Assembly (NCBI RefSeq): GCF_000379525.1
Contig: NZ_KB902493.1
Location: 204 to 64,203 of the forward strand
From: Lamprocystis purpurea DSM 4197
GTDB taxonomy: Bacteria > Pseudomonadota > Gammaproteobacteria > Chromatiales > Chromatiaceae
DNA: 64,000 bases
Direction of reading: 5' to 3'
Made by a program: the position numbers and the translations under genes. Position 1 is the stretch's first letter, and every line of letters begins with the position of its first letter. Positions 29,113 to 37,884 of this stretch are shown piece by piece. The notes below the pieces were generated by a model that saw nothing but the letters and a program-made list of their open reading frames with translations, was not told where the DNA came from and made no database searches.

Positions 29113-29135
29113 AATCACTATGACAAAAAGTGATT
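29113..29135 (+). promoter_or_regulatory. second copy of the TA-type palindrome, no TA genes after it
   Basis: aatcactat-gacaa-aaagtgatt: the same arm and spacer layout as at 26795-26817, at the equivalent distance after the AAA-ATPase gene. The antitoxin/toxin genes that should follow are missing. Confidence 0.6.
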
Positions 29136-29139
29136 TTTC

Positions 29140-29434
29140 ATGTTTTCCTTTTGGATGATAGTTGGAACGACAGCGTTCGTTACCAGCTTGATGAATTTCA
29201 TCGCGCCCATCCGCTCTCGCATCGGTCGGTTTGAGTCTGATCGTCGGGTTGTGTCTCGAGCGTTTTGGCTGGAACAGCAGGATCGTCCAATGGAGCCTGC
29301 GCCTGTGCTTCCTGGGTCTGCCTATCCATGTGCTGCTCTATTTCGTTCTGAGCCAGCAAATCCCCGGCTTGCCGCCTTTCTTATTTTCGATCCATCTCTG
29401 GCGCGGGGCGATGCCTCAGGCTTGCGCCGGTTGA
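29140..29434 (+). pseudogene. possible frameshifted small membrane protein
   Basis: One frame begins MFSFWMIVGTTAFVTSLMNF at 29140. Near 29220 the hydrophobic character moves to another frame: SLIVGLCLERFGWNSRIVQW and then LCFLGLPIHVLLYFVLSQQI. Together they look like a broken membrane protein. No family was recognised and the call is weak. Confidence 0.25.
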
Positions 29435-29971
29435 CTGACCTTTCAACCCGTCGTTACTTCCTGCCGCCAACATCGAGGTCGCGCTGACCCGCTCAGTCTC
29501 GTACTGAAACCGATCGCGGCGCTTCTGGGCCGCCTGGATGCTTGCGAGATCCATGATCCACCAAAGCGACCAGGCGATGATCATACCGAGTATGGCAAGG
29601 AACGCGGCAACGGCGAGGGCTTTCCATCGCACTCGGAGTCCGCGCCAAAAACGACGTATGGCGCTCACAGGCTCGATCAGCACCACCGTCACAGGACGCC
29701 CTAAGGCTTGTGCCAGGGCGCCAACGATTTCAAGCGCAGCCTCGGGCGATAAAGAGAATTCATCGGTCAACACCTTCACCGCCTGCCGCTGACTTGGCTC
29801 GCCACCATCGCGGAGAAGCCGGCCGGCCACTCCTGAACGCCAGGCGGTCGTTAACAAAATCCGCTCCCGTTCCGCCCAGCCAGCGGCACGATCGAACAGT
29901 CGCTCCCGCTCGCGCAGGAGATCGCTGCCATGGGCTTGTAGCAATGCCGTGAGCGACTTCGCCAGACTCAT
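29381..29971 (-). CDS. small membrane protein sharing the FGE-protein N-terminal domain
   Basis: 196 residues. Residues 1-95 (SLTALLQAHGSDLLRERERL ... AALEIVGALAQALGRPV) align by eye with residues 1-95 of the FGE-like protein upstream (LLRERERL versus VLRERWRL; SLSPEAALEIVGAL versus GLRADAALAIVEAF). A transmembrane helix follows (about 115-138, ALAVAAFLAILGMIIAWSLW), then a short, variable tail. It is the last gene of the minus-strand run, 28 bases after the FGE-like gene. Inference: the shared domain is an adaptor that docks membrane effectors to the system. No enzymatic motif seen. Confidence 0.75.
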   Translation of the reverse strand: MSLAKSLTALLQAHGSDLLRERERLFDRAAGWAERERILLTTAWRSGVAGRLLRDGGEPSQRQAVKVLTDEFSLSPEAALEIVGALAQALGRPVTVVLIEPVSAIRRFWRGLRVRWKALAVAAFLAILGMIIAWSLWWIMDLASIQAAQKRRDRFQYETERVSATSMLAAGSNDGLKGQSTGASLRHRPAPEMDRK

Positions 29972-29999
29972 CCTCTAAACTCCGGAATGCAACTAATTG

Positions 30000-31337
30000 T
30001 CAGTTCCGAGCGAGTCGGAAGCCAAGAGAGCCATAGTGGAATAGGACAATAATATCCTCCGGATAGCCCCATTGTCGGCTGGTCGAGCGTAACGGATTGT
30101 AAATGCCCTCGTCACGGACCGCTATGCCATCGCTCCAGGAACCTCCGCGCGTCACACGCCAGGCATTGGCTTGGGTAGCGCATCGTGCTTCCCTGCCATT
30201 GTAGATGCGCGCGTAGTTGGAGCAGGTCCATTCCGCAACATTGCCGGTCATATCGTAGAGCCCCCAGGAATTAGCCTGCCGCAGGCCGACGGGGTGCGTA
30301 CGGCCGTCCGAATTACCTTCATACCAGGCTACCGCCGCGAGATCGTTCGAACCACAGTAAAGCTGAGTCGTGCCGGCCCGGCAAGCATATTCCCACTCCG
30401 CCTCCGTGGGCAGACGGTATTGCTGTCCAGTCATGGCATTGAGTCGAACAATAAAAGCCTGCACCTCGACAAAGCTGACCCCTTCCACCGGACAATTGAG
30501 TCCGCACTCCGCAAAGTGTGAGGGATTCGCTTGCATTACCGCCTGCCACTGCGCCTGCGTGACCTCGAACCGAGCAAGTTTGAAGGGCTTGACACAAACA
30601 CGATGCGGCTTTTCGTTTTCGGCATAGACCCATTGCCTTGCGGCAGTTCCCATCTGAAAGCAGCCGCCCGCGATCTCGGTCATGGCAGGCAGTGACAGCG
30701 TGTGCTTCGGATCAGGATCCTCTTTCGTTTCATCCGAGCCGCCAGCATCATTGAGCAGGACTGGTGGCACGATCCCGGAAGAGGCATTGGTCGAATCGAT
30801 TTCGATCGGCGGCGGCTCGGTTCCAGTGCGTGCGTCGATGTTTGGCCCCGCGATCTCTACTTGCAGGGTATTGCGCATGGCCTCGGCTTCGGCCATCCGC
30901 TGCGAGAACTCCATCTGCATCCGCTCGATATCGGCCTGCAAATCCCTTAACCGCTGCGATTGCCAGCCAGTCGGAGGATTGACAAACACCAAGGCCAGAC
31001 TGGGCAAGGCAAGCAGGGTGGCACCAGCCAGCACCTTTAACCTCCACCAAAGCCGACGATTGACATGATCGCAATCCCCGAAGGCTTCGACAATGGCCAG
31101 TGCGGCATCGGCTCGAAGACCGATGTCCTGGAGTCGCCGCCACACCTGTACTCGTTTGAACCATCCGGGATGGTTCAACAAGGTATCCACCACGCCGGCA
31201 TCGAAGGCCGCTTCGACCAGTCTGGCCTCCCGGCAATGCCCCCGATCCAAGAGCAAACCGACCAGCCGCCAGCGCTCGCGCAGTACACCGGGGCCACAGC
31301 GGGAAACCAACTCTCTGAAAAGATCGCGGAGTATCAT
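30000..31337 (-). CDS. membrane-anchored formylglycine-generating-like (FGE/SUMF1) protein
   Basis: 445 residues from the ATG at 31337; the frame upstream of it lacks homology. The N-terminal adaptor-like domain (1-95) is shared with the next gene. A hydrophobic helix (about 102-122) is followed by a coiled-coil-like stretch with LRDLQADIERMQMEFSQRMA. The C-terminal FGE-sulfatase domain (about 225-445) has CFQMGT, FEVTQAQWQAVM, RLPTEAEWEYACRAGT, GLYDMTGNVAEWT, RVTRGGSW and a final GFRLAR. Family members oxidise Cys to formylglycine or use the fold non-catalytically. Position in a kinase/phosphatase/vWA cluster points to an effector or sensor role. Confidence 0.9.
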   Translation of the reverse strand: MILRDLFRELVSRCGPGVLRERWRLVGLLLDRGHCREARLVEAAFDAGVVDTLLNHPGWFKRVQVWRRLQDIGLRADAALAIVEAFGDCDHVNRRLWWRLKVLAGATLLALPSLALVFVNPPTGWQSQRLRDLQADIERMQMEFSQRMAEAEAMRNTLQVEIAGPNIDARTGTEPPPIEIDSTNASSGIVPPVLLNDAGGSDETKEDPDPKHTLSLPAMTEIAGGCFQMGTAARQWVYAENEKPHRVCVKPFKLARFEVTQAQWQAVMQANPSHFAECGLNCPVEGVSFVEVQAFIVRLNAMTGQQYRLPTEAEWEYACRAGTTQLYCGSNDLAAVAWYEGNSDGRTHPVGLRQANSWGLYDMTGNVAEWTCSNYARIYNGREARCATQANAWRVTRGGSWSDGIAVRDEGIYNPLRSTSRQWGYPEDIIVLFHYGSLGFRLARN

Positions 31338-31377
31338 CCTCTCTGGCCTTCCATCATCTCGTAGCGCCCAGGAACGA

Positions 31378-32715
31378 TCAGACCTGCCGAACGCGCACCA
31401 CCCTCGGGCCAACGTGCAATTCAACGCCCGGGATCAATGCCCTCGCCTGGTCAGGCTCCAGTTCGAGAAGCTGGCCATTCGAGGTCCGATAACCCCAGGT
31501 CGCCGCACTGCGATTGCGCACGATCAACTGACCGGGCTCTTTCGGGTGCGGTTCCTGGATCGCCAGCGGTTCCGTGGACGCCACATTGAAACTCGCGGTA
31601 TCGAGATGATGGCGACGCAGGATAGCCCCTGGATACGCCAATAAGATGGTCTGGCCGGAGTGACCCAGATCCGTCTCCAGACACAAACGCAATGGGATGA
31701 CTCGCTCGCACCGCCAGCACTTGAGAGGCTTTGACTCGCCATCCCAGAGATTGACCGCCCCGCAGGCGCAGGTGGGTGCGTTCGCTTCCAGTTCCAGGAA
31801 CAGCCGCCGCCAGTCGCTCAGGCGCTTGCGTTTGGCCGGCTGATGTATTCCGTCGATGAAGGTATGATTAAACATAGCCTTCAGACGCGGGGCGCACAGA
31901 CGCCTCCAGCGCGCGACGTGCAGTGCCAATTCCGGGATCCCGACAGCCGAATTCACAGGATTAGTGGGATGGAACACGAAGACTGGTTCCTGGGCAAAGT
32001 ATTTTTTCTTGGCTGGAATATCCCAAGAATAGAGCTGGAGCGTCTCCTTGCCTTCCATCGGATGCTCCCACATCCACAGATAATAGAGCAGGATCGCGAC
32101 CGAATAGAGGTCGGACTCGGCATTCGGAATGGCCTGACCCAAGGCGATCTCCGGCGCCATGAATTCCCAGACGCCGCGGACTTGGGCTGGGGCATGATTG
32201 ACAATCACATTGTCATTGTCGGAAATAACAATCTCGCCCTGCTTGGGGTCAATCCGGATGTTGCCCTGATTGATATCACAGTAGGCGAGACCCGCCGCGT
32301 GCAGACTCTCCAAGGCAGTGGCCAGGCGGTAGCTGACCCGGCACAACACCGGTAAGGCCGGTTGTGCCGGACCGCGCCCGTTGCTGATCTGGTTGATCGT
32401 GACGAAGCGCTGCGTATCGATCAACGGCATGAGATAGCCGGTCCCCTCCGGTGAGTCGATGGAAGACAGCGCCTCCAACGGCCAGATAAAGTGAATTCCG
32501 GGATCGTCGATAAGCGGCGGTCCCCGATGCACCAAGGTGTCAATTTGCTGCCGTTGACGCTCCAGACGCGGACTGGGCTTGCACCACTTCGCCGCGAACG
32601 GTGTTTTGCTGTCCGCGTCCGTGACCAGATAGACAACGCCCTCACCGCCGCGGCCAAGTTCTCTTTCGATCCGATACCGCTTACCGGTGTCCGCGCCTAA
32701 AAAATGTTCAATCAT
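31378..32715 (-). CDS. Ser/Thr protein kinase with zinc ribbon and FHA-like C-terminus
   Basis: 445 residues. Kinase domain (about 12-300): G-loop GRGGEGVVY (21-29), Lys43 in AAKWCK, catalytic loop YCDINQGNI (Asp kept, HRD changed to YCD), metal motif SDND in place of DFG, and MAPE. A zinc ribbon follows (CACGAVNLW ... CWRCE), then a beta-rich C-terminal part (GQLIVRNRSAATWGYRTSNG, then LLELEPDQA) that resembles an FHA-like fold. The start at 32715 overlaps the PP2C stop by 8 bases. This kinase type with SDND is common beside TerY-like vWA and PP2C genes. It likely phosphorylates partners in this cluster. Confidence 0.9.
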   Translation of the reverse strand: MIEHFLGADTGKRYRIERELGRGGEGVVYLVTDADSKTPFAAKWCKPSPRLERQRQQIDTLVHRGPPLIDDPGIHFIWPLEALSSIDSPEGTGYLMPLIDTQRFVTINQISNGRGPAQPALPVLCRVSYRLATALESLHAAGLAYCDINQGNIRIDPKQGEIVISDNDNVIVNHAPAQVRGVWEFMAPEIALGQAIPNAESDLYSVAILLYYLWMWEHPMEGKETLQLYSWDIPAKKKYFAQEPVFVFHPTNPVNSAVGIPELALHVARWRRLCAPRLKAMFNHTFIDGIHQPAKRKRLSDWRRLFLELEANAPTCACGAVNLWDGESKPLKCWRCERVIPLRLCLETDLGHSGQTILLAYPGAILRRHHLDTASFNVASTEPLAIQEPHPKEPGQLIVRNRSAATWGYRTSNGQLLELEPDQARALIPGVELHVGPRVVRVRQV

Positions 32716-33628
32716 GGGAGACTCCCGAGTCGGATGGGCCTGAAGAGACCGGAGCGGCGCTTGCCGCCGGTTCGTGCGGCAGGAACCAGAATGCGGTCGC
32801 AATGTCATCGCCGACCCCCTCGGTGGTGAGCCGTTCGAGAAATGCCGGCAGTTGCTCCGCCAACCATGGATATCCCTTGATCTCGGCCGCGCGTTGTATC
32901 GACTGCAGGGTTGCGAGCGGATCGGCGAGCGAATCGGCAAAGCCATCCGTCGCCGCGGCGACCAGGCGCACCTGATCGAGCGGTAATATCTTGTACCTCC
33001 AGCGCGCCGCCGCATTGGTTGAGGCTAAACTATCCGTAGTCAGACCCAGATGATTGGCCCCATTCTCGCCGTCCTCTAGGATATCGACTGCCAGCGTTGC
33101 CCTCCCGGTATCCGTGACCACATCGATCGCGCTGTCGCCGATCGCGCCGGCGAAGAGTTGGCCGTTGAACGCAAGCGCCAGCGCAACCGTCGTACCGTAG
33201 GCTTTGGATGCTTCCACGATTTCATCCTTATCTTCCAGTGGCGAGCCTCGCAGGTGGTCGCAGACAATCTGAAACCATAACTGCCTTAATCGTCGGGGTA
33301 GACCCCAAGCGAACTCATGTGAGACGCCACTGAGCCAATCCGAGGGGGACGCTTCGAGGCATTCGACCGCATAAATGATCCAGCGGCTCGCCAGATCGGC
33401 AACGGCACGAATGGCGAAATGCGCGCCAAGATGACTGCGCGGACAACCGTTCGCGCCGTGACCGTCGGCCACCGCGAGCAGGACGTAAGGATAACCCTTG
33501 TACGAGTGCAGCCCGGCGAGGCAGGCATCCTGGCAGGGCTGTCCCCGGTCCCGGTGATTGGCCCCGCGAATCCCTCCGGCCAGTAACACGCCGCCGTCTG
33601 CCGTGCCGATGCAAGTCCAATCACGCAT
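32708..33628 (-). CDS. PP2C-family Ser/Thr phosphatase
   Basis: 306 residues. Metal-binding motifs of the PPM/PP2C family are present: VADGHG (about 53-58), IGDSAI, ATDGF and GVGDDIATAFWF near the C-terminus. Mn/Mg-dependent phosphatase, expected to reverse phosphorylation by the adjacent kinase. It begins 12 bases after the vWA gene and overlaps the kinase gene by 8 bases, so the three are a tightly coupled signalling unit. Confidence 0.92.
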   Translation of the reverse strand: MRDWTCIGTADGGVLLAGGIRGANHRDRGQPCQDACLAGLHSYKGYPYVLLAVADGHGANGCPRSHLGAHFAIRAVADLASRWIIYAVECLEASPSDWLSGVSHEFAWGLPRRLRQLWFQIVCDHLRGSPLEDKDEIVEASKAYGTTVALALAFNGQLFAGAIGDSAIDVVTDTGRATLAVDILEDGENGANHLGLTTDSLASTNAAARWRYKILPLDQVRLVAAATDGFADSLADPLATLQSIQRAAEIKGYPWLAEQLPAFLERLTTEGVGDDIATAFWFLPHEPAASAAPVSSGPSDSGVSHD

Positions 33629-33640
33629 GGCGGTACTCCT

Positions 33641-34426
33641 CTAAAAGACCTCGTTGGGATCGAGTCCGCCGAGTGGCCCCGCTCCCGGTTCGGGTACTTT
33701 CAGCGCGTCCACATCGATTTGCACCGGCATCGCCCGCGGGTCGTTCAGATCGGACTTGGATGCGGCCGAAGCGGAAGCGGCCAGGGTACTGACCACCCGT
33801 ATATGTTGGACCAAGCGGCCCACATCGGGGGCCGGCAGGGTCTCCAATCCGGCCTCCTGCCGCAAATAGGGAGAGATGAACCGATCGAGCTGCGCCTTGT
33901 TGTAATCCCGATCCGGCCCGACGCCGATGCTGATCCGCACGGCCTTCGTTCCCCAAGGCAATTTATCCAAGGCCGCTATCGCGTTGTCATAGCGACTTTC
34001 CGGATCGGTGCAGTAACCGTCCGACAAAAGAATCGCGACTGGCGGGACATTGCGCCGGCCGATCTTTTCCAGCGCCAGTTCCTCGCACAGGAGTTCGATC
34101 GCCTGCGCGGTGGAGGTACTCGAGCCTGTCGCCACCAGATCAGACCACTGAAAGTCCCTCACCGGTTTTGGGGCGGGGCCGACGCACCAGTTGGCCTTCT
34201 CGCCAAACGTGATCGCGCGCATGAGGATATTGACACGCTCCCCGTCCTCGACCTGGCGGATCTCGGGCAGGACGTTTTTGATCGCATAATTGACGGCCTG
34301 GATGCGTTGCTCCTTCATCGAGAGCGACACATCGACGAGCCAGAAGAAGTGCAGACTGCGGCGTACCGTCTGGCCGGTAATGCCGTCCGCGTCGATCTTG
34401 AGACTTTCGGATATCGTTGTATTCAT
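33641..34426 (-). CDS. TerY-like von Willebrand factor A domain protein
   Basis: 261 residues from the ATG at 34426. MIDAS motif residues are intact: DVSLS (32-36, DxSxS), the Thr/Ser-rich TGSSTSTAQAI, and LLSDGYCTD. TerY-like vWA proteins organise phosphorylation-controlled stress or conflict systems and pair with MoxR ATPases. The C-terminal extension after about residue 205 is Ala/Ser-rich and Asp/Pro-rich, which suggests a flexible interaction tail. A 260-base gap separates it from the upstream gene, so it may have its own promoter; a shared 12-base motif lies at 34549-34560. Confidence 0.9.
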   Translation of the reverse strand: MNTTISESLKIDADGITGQTVRRSLHFFWLVDVSLSMKEQRIQAVNYAIKNVLPEIRQVEDGERVNILMRAITFGEKANWCVGPAPKPVRDFQWSDLVATGSSTSTAQAIELLCEELALEKIGRRNVPPVAILLSDGYCTDPESRYDNAIAALDKLPWGTKAVRISIGVGPDRDYNKAQLDRFISPYLRQEAGLETLPAPDVGRLVQHIRVVSTLAASASAASKSDLNDPRAMPVQIDVDALKVPEPGAGPLGGLDPNEVF

Positions 34427-34686
34427 TTGGTTTTCCCTTGTCGTTGGTACGGCCTCGGTCAAGCGTAAGGACAGGTCCGTAAACGGCCCCCCTTCTGAGG
34501 AACACCAGCCGCTCATCGAGCGACTGTTTGTGTCCCATGTCTCTGAGGTAGTGGGCTGGACGTTGAACCGGGGGGATCGAACCGGGACAGGCGAGCCAGT
34601 CGAGGCGTAAGCAACGAAGGGAAAAGCCGGGTCAGCATGACATGACACGCATCCCTCGGCCCCGTGAGTCGGGGCGGTGGGACGGG

Positions 34687-35448
34687 TCAGGTCTCCTGGG
34701 AGTCAGCAGGAAACGGCAAGAGTCGGTAGACGATTTCGTACTGCTGATCGGCCGTCAGGTCGTGTGGCACCGGTACCGGCTTGCCACCCGCGACCACTTC
34801 GGGTAACAGCAGAGCAACCCCGCCAGGGACGCTGATGATGACTTCGAGTGTCCGCCCGCGGTACTCGAGGGGCGGCTCGGAAAGCGATAATTGAAGTTGG
34901 CCCTCCTGACGACAGATTACGAATTCAAGCCCACCCTCTTGACTGCGAACGATGAAGTTGGGCCCTCCGTCATCCCTCTGGGGCGCCGAACCGCTGGCGA
35001 GACGCGCGCCGCGCCAGTTTCGTCGTGGTTCTCGTCCCGCTGGCGCAACAGTGGTCTTACCGGCAATTGCTGACGCCGCCATGGTCCGCCTGTAAGTGCG
35101 TGTCCGGTAGGTCCCAAATGGCAACGAAATCATTGCCTGACCGCGCCGGTCCAGGGCGGGGGCCAGCCCGGCAAGTCCCGGTTCCGTCAAGCGGAGGAGA
35201 CCTGGTCGGAGCCGAGTCCAGTCGACGGCCAGATTGCCCACTGCGACACAGGAAAGAAAGAGATCGACCTGAGCGTCCGACGCGGTGTCGGTGGGAACAG
35301 ACAACAGACTCACCTGCGTGTAGTCGCCGTTTCGCACGTCGACACTGTCCGGTTCAACCGTCAGGACATTCAGGAATGTTTCGGCCTCGGCGAAGGCGCA
35401 ATCGGCTAGCGAGATAGCGGTTCCAAAAGTATTCATAGCATTTGTCAA
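34687..35448 (-). CDS. uncharacterised cluster protein
   Basis: 253 residues, not recognised. Start at 35448 or the ATG at 35436. The N-terminus is acidic (FAEAETFLNVLTVEPDSVDV); the middle is basic, with an Arg-rich segment around residues 115-155; the C-terminal half is beta-rich and Pro/Gly-rich, with RTLEVIISVPGGVALLLPEV. No signal peptide or membrane helix. It lies 6 bases after the zinc-cluster gene, so probably cotranscribed with it. Function unknown. Confidence 0.65.
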   Translation of the reverse strand: MTNAMNTFGTAISLADCAFAEAETFLNVLTVEPDSVDVRNGDYTQVSLLSVPTDTASDAQVDLFLSCVAVGNLAVDWTRLRPGLLRLTEPGLAGLAPALDRRGQAMISLPFGTYRTRTYRRTMAASAIAGKTTVAPAGREPRRNWRGARLASGSAPQRDDGGPNFIVRSQEGGLEFVICRQEGQLQLSLSEPPLEYRGRTLEVIISVPGGVALLLPEVVAGGKPVPVPHDLTADQQYEIVYRLLPFPADSQET

Positions 35449-35454
35449 TTCGGG

Positions 35455-37296
35455 CTAATCGGTGCAAGACGGCTCGTCTTCGGCTTCGCCAAGTAAGTTC
35501 TCCGGGGATTGAGAGGTAGATCCGTCGCCCTCATCCCGTTCGTACTCCCAATCATTCCCCTCATCTCCACCCTCATCGAGACTTGTTGGATCGAAGGCGT
35601 CTTTCTCTTGCGCAAGAGAAGCAGATTGTTCTGCTTTGCTCCTATCATCGTCATCGGTACCTATTTTTCGCGTATCGAGAGAGAGGATGTCTCCAGATAC
35701 TGGCACATCGACCCAGGTCGGTTGCCGAGGCAGATAGATTGGATTTTCTCGGCATTGTGGACACCAGATGAATCGATCCAAGTGAACGCTCTGCCGCCAC
35801 TCGTCAATGGTTCTCGCCACTCGCCATCGATGGGCATCGCACTCATCGCTGCTTTTTGGGTTGTGTCCTGCTTTCTCTCTGGCTTGCTTCCACTGTTGTT
35901 CAATCAGGTTTCGCTCTTCTTCAGTCAGCCTGTTGCCCACCCGAGTTGCATTGTTCAGGTTCATTGCTTCCTTCAGAACCTGTTCAGTCAATTCGTACAT
36001 CGTTTCACAATTCGGACAAACGCATCGCTCTTCAGCCTGAAACCAAGGGCGTTGATCACCATCGATGCCGATCAGCGGTTCCGTTTTTCGAGGGGTCCAG
36101 TCTGGCAGCTCATGCCCCTCACTGCAGCGCCTTGTCCCTGGAAAACTCCAGACTTTCTCTTTGCATGTTGGACATTGTCGAAATTCGACCTCGAATACAC
36201 GCAGGCGCTTTCCATGATCCGTTGAGTCGCCCTCAAAGCCTTCGCTTATCAGGACCGCCGCCAACATGCCGCCGACGAATTCGTTCGTTTTCAGTGTCAT
36301 CCAAGGTGACTTGCCCGCTACCGCCCGTTCGACAAAACCCGAGAGCGACAGCACGCGCGGGTCCCAGGAGCAAAGTCGGTGTAGATGTATGCAATTTTTC
36401 ATCCCGCAGGTGCATGTCCAGGCCTCGATGTCGGCAGGACCGCGACTCTCGCACTGCTGTTCGCGGGCCAACTTAAAAAACTTGGGCGTGCGGGGTGCGG
36501 TGGGTGAATCGACGCGCACGGCACACTCGGTCGCTTGAATCACCAAACGACCCCCGCGGGGCCATGCCATGGTCGCTGCGCCTGTCGACTTGGTGAGGGC
36601 CAGTTTTTCAGGCTTCATGAGCTCGAGTACCTGACACGCCCCCGGAGGAATTCGAAAGCCGTTGTTGTCGATTTGCAGCACTTGGTCATGAGACAGGAGC
36701 GATGGCACACCGATGCAGATGGTCTCTACGTTATTGAGATCCTTAACCAAGACCGGGCGCGTCAATGCGGCGACGATGCGTTGGGCATCCTGGAAGGACA
36801 GATGTGAAAGGTGGCCATCTTTAGGATAGCGCCCCCAGTGGCCTCTCCCGTAGCGATGTACGCGCTGACAATGCGCCGCGACCAATCGCAGCAGCGCGTA
36901 TTGGGCGCCATTCCAGATACCAGGCCCACTTCTCTGTTTCCGGATTTCATCGTTGCGCTGCCAGCCGACGCCAAAGGCGACTACGAGTTCCACCAGGCGC
37001 CCGTCATCGGGTAACTTCTGCCTTGGTATTAGACTGCCCAGTTCCTGGAAAACGGCGAGTGCAGGCGCAGGTCCGCGTTGCTCCCCATAGACCCAAGACA
37101 TGGCGGTGGCGATCTTGATGTCGATTGGGGACGGTTCAGGCCGACGCCCGAGAGCCTGCGTAGCGGCAGCAACCAGGCGCGCGAATGCCGCCGGGTCTAC
37201 TGCGGTGCCCCCACGCGCACCGAAAACCGGAGTCTTTTGAGTCTTCTCGCAGTTACGAACGGCAGTATCGATCGCGGCGAATTGCTCTTCGTTCAT
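35455..37296 (-). CDS. large zinc-cluster protein of the vWA/MoxR locus
   Basis: 613 residues from the ATG at 37296, preceded by a strong ggggaaa Shine-Dalgarno; the frame is open to 37662 but that extension lies in intergenic-looking sequence. At least four Cys/His clusters are visible: WTCTCGMKNCIHLHRLC, FRQCPTCKEKVW with RCSEGHELP, RCVCPNCETMYE, and WCPQCRENPI. The C-terminal 80 residues are strongly acidic (DDDDRSKAEQ, DEGGDEGNDWEYERDEGDG). The N-terminal 300 residues resemble nothing recognised. Zinc ribbons suggest nucleic-acid or protein binding. First gene of the minus-strand run. Confidence 0.75.
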   Translation of the reverse strand: MNEEQFAAIDTAVRNCEKTQKTPVFGARGGTAVDPAAFARLVAAATQALGRRPEPSPIDIKIATAMSWVYGEQRGPAPALAVFQELGSLIPRQKLPDDGRLVELVVAFGVGWQRNDEIRKQRSGPGIWNGAQYALLRLVAAHCQRVHRYGRGHWGRYPKDGHLSHLSFQDAQRIVAALTRPVLVKDLNNVETICIGVPSLLSHDQVLQIDNNGFRIPPGACQVLELMKPEKLALTKSTGAATMAWPRGGRLVIQATECAVRVDSPTAPRTPKFFKLAREQQCESRGPADIEAWTCTCGMKNCIHLHRLCSWDPRVLSLSGFVERAVAGKSPWMTLKTNEFVGGMLAAVLISEGFEGDSTDHGKRLRVFEVEFRQCPTCKEKVWSFPGTRRCSEGHELPDWTPRKTEPLIGIDGDQRPWFQAEERCVCPNCETMYELTEQVLKEAMNLNNATRVGNRLTEEERNLIEQQWKQAREKAGHNPKSSDECDAHRWRVARTIDEWRQSVHLDRFIWCPQCRENPIYLPRQPTWVDVPVSGDILSLDTRKIGTDDDDRSKAEQSASLAQEKDAFDPTSLDEGGDEGNDWEYERDEGDGSTSQSPENLLGEAEDEPSCTD

Positions 37297-37884
37297 CGGC
37301 TGATTTCCCCATAAAGCCGATGCCAGTATAGCCCAGGACCTAAGGCGCTGCCGAAGCGAGCGGTTTCCCTCAGCCAAGCCTGCTCTGGCAGCAACGCTAC
37401 TCGCAAGACGGATCGCTCCCTCGCCCCACACGACGAGGACACCGGAAGGCCGGGCAGACCCTCCGCACCGGCGCGGAAGGGGGCCACGACCTGGAAGCGT
37501 GACCGGTAAGGGGCGAGCGTTCAGTTGCTCAGCGCGCTCCGCCAGCCCGAACCTGTTTGCATGCCTAGGGTGATCGATCAGTCGCTTCATCATGTATTTA
37601 TAGTGGGCTGGAGTTCCGGCCTCCAGCACACTAGAGACTACGAAGAGAGCACCCGTCGTCACTCGCGGAATCTTGAGGCGGCAATTTTATACAGGGTTAA
37701 TGGCACCTGCCTTAGCAAGGTCGACAAGGCATCCAAGCATCAGGATCCTTTAACGTTGCCATTGGCACCAAAACAGTGCTGATTTCAGCCCTCTACTGAA
37801 CGTTTCGAGAGGTCCTGCCAATTCCGGTTATGAGGCGCGGCATAGCGGCTTGAACCTGTTTATAGCGATGTCGAGGGGGGGGGG
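37297..37884. other. divergent intergenic region of the vWA/MoxR locus
   Basis: 588 bases between the divergent zinc-cluster and PPDK-N-like genes. It contains one of three tagtgggctgga motifs (37601-37612) beside an imperfect palindrome (ctggagttccggcctccag). A gagggggggggatg stretch at the end is the ribosome-binding site of the next gene. No convincing coding sequence was found, although the minus strand is open by chance over part of it. Confidence 0.5.

Noticed and set aside
37297-37662. N-terminal extension of the zinc-cluster protein
   Set aside because: No conserved look, contains the shared intergenic motif; the ATG at 37296 has a strong ribosome-binding site.
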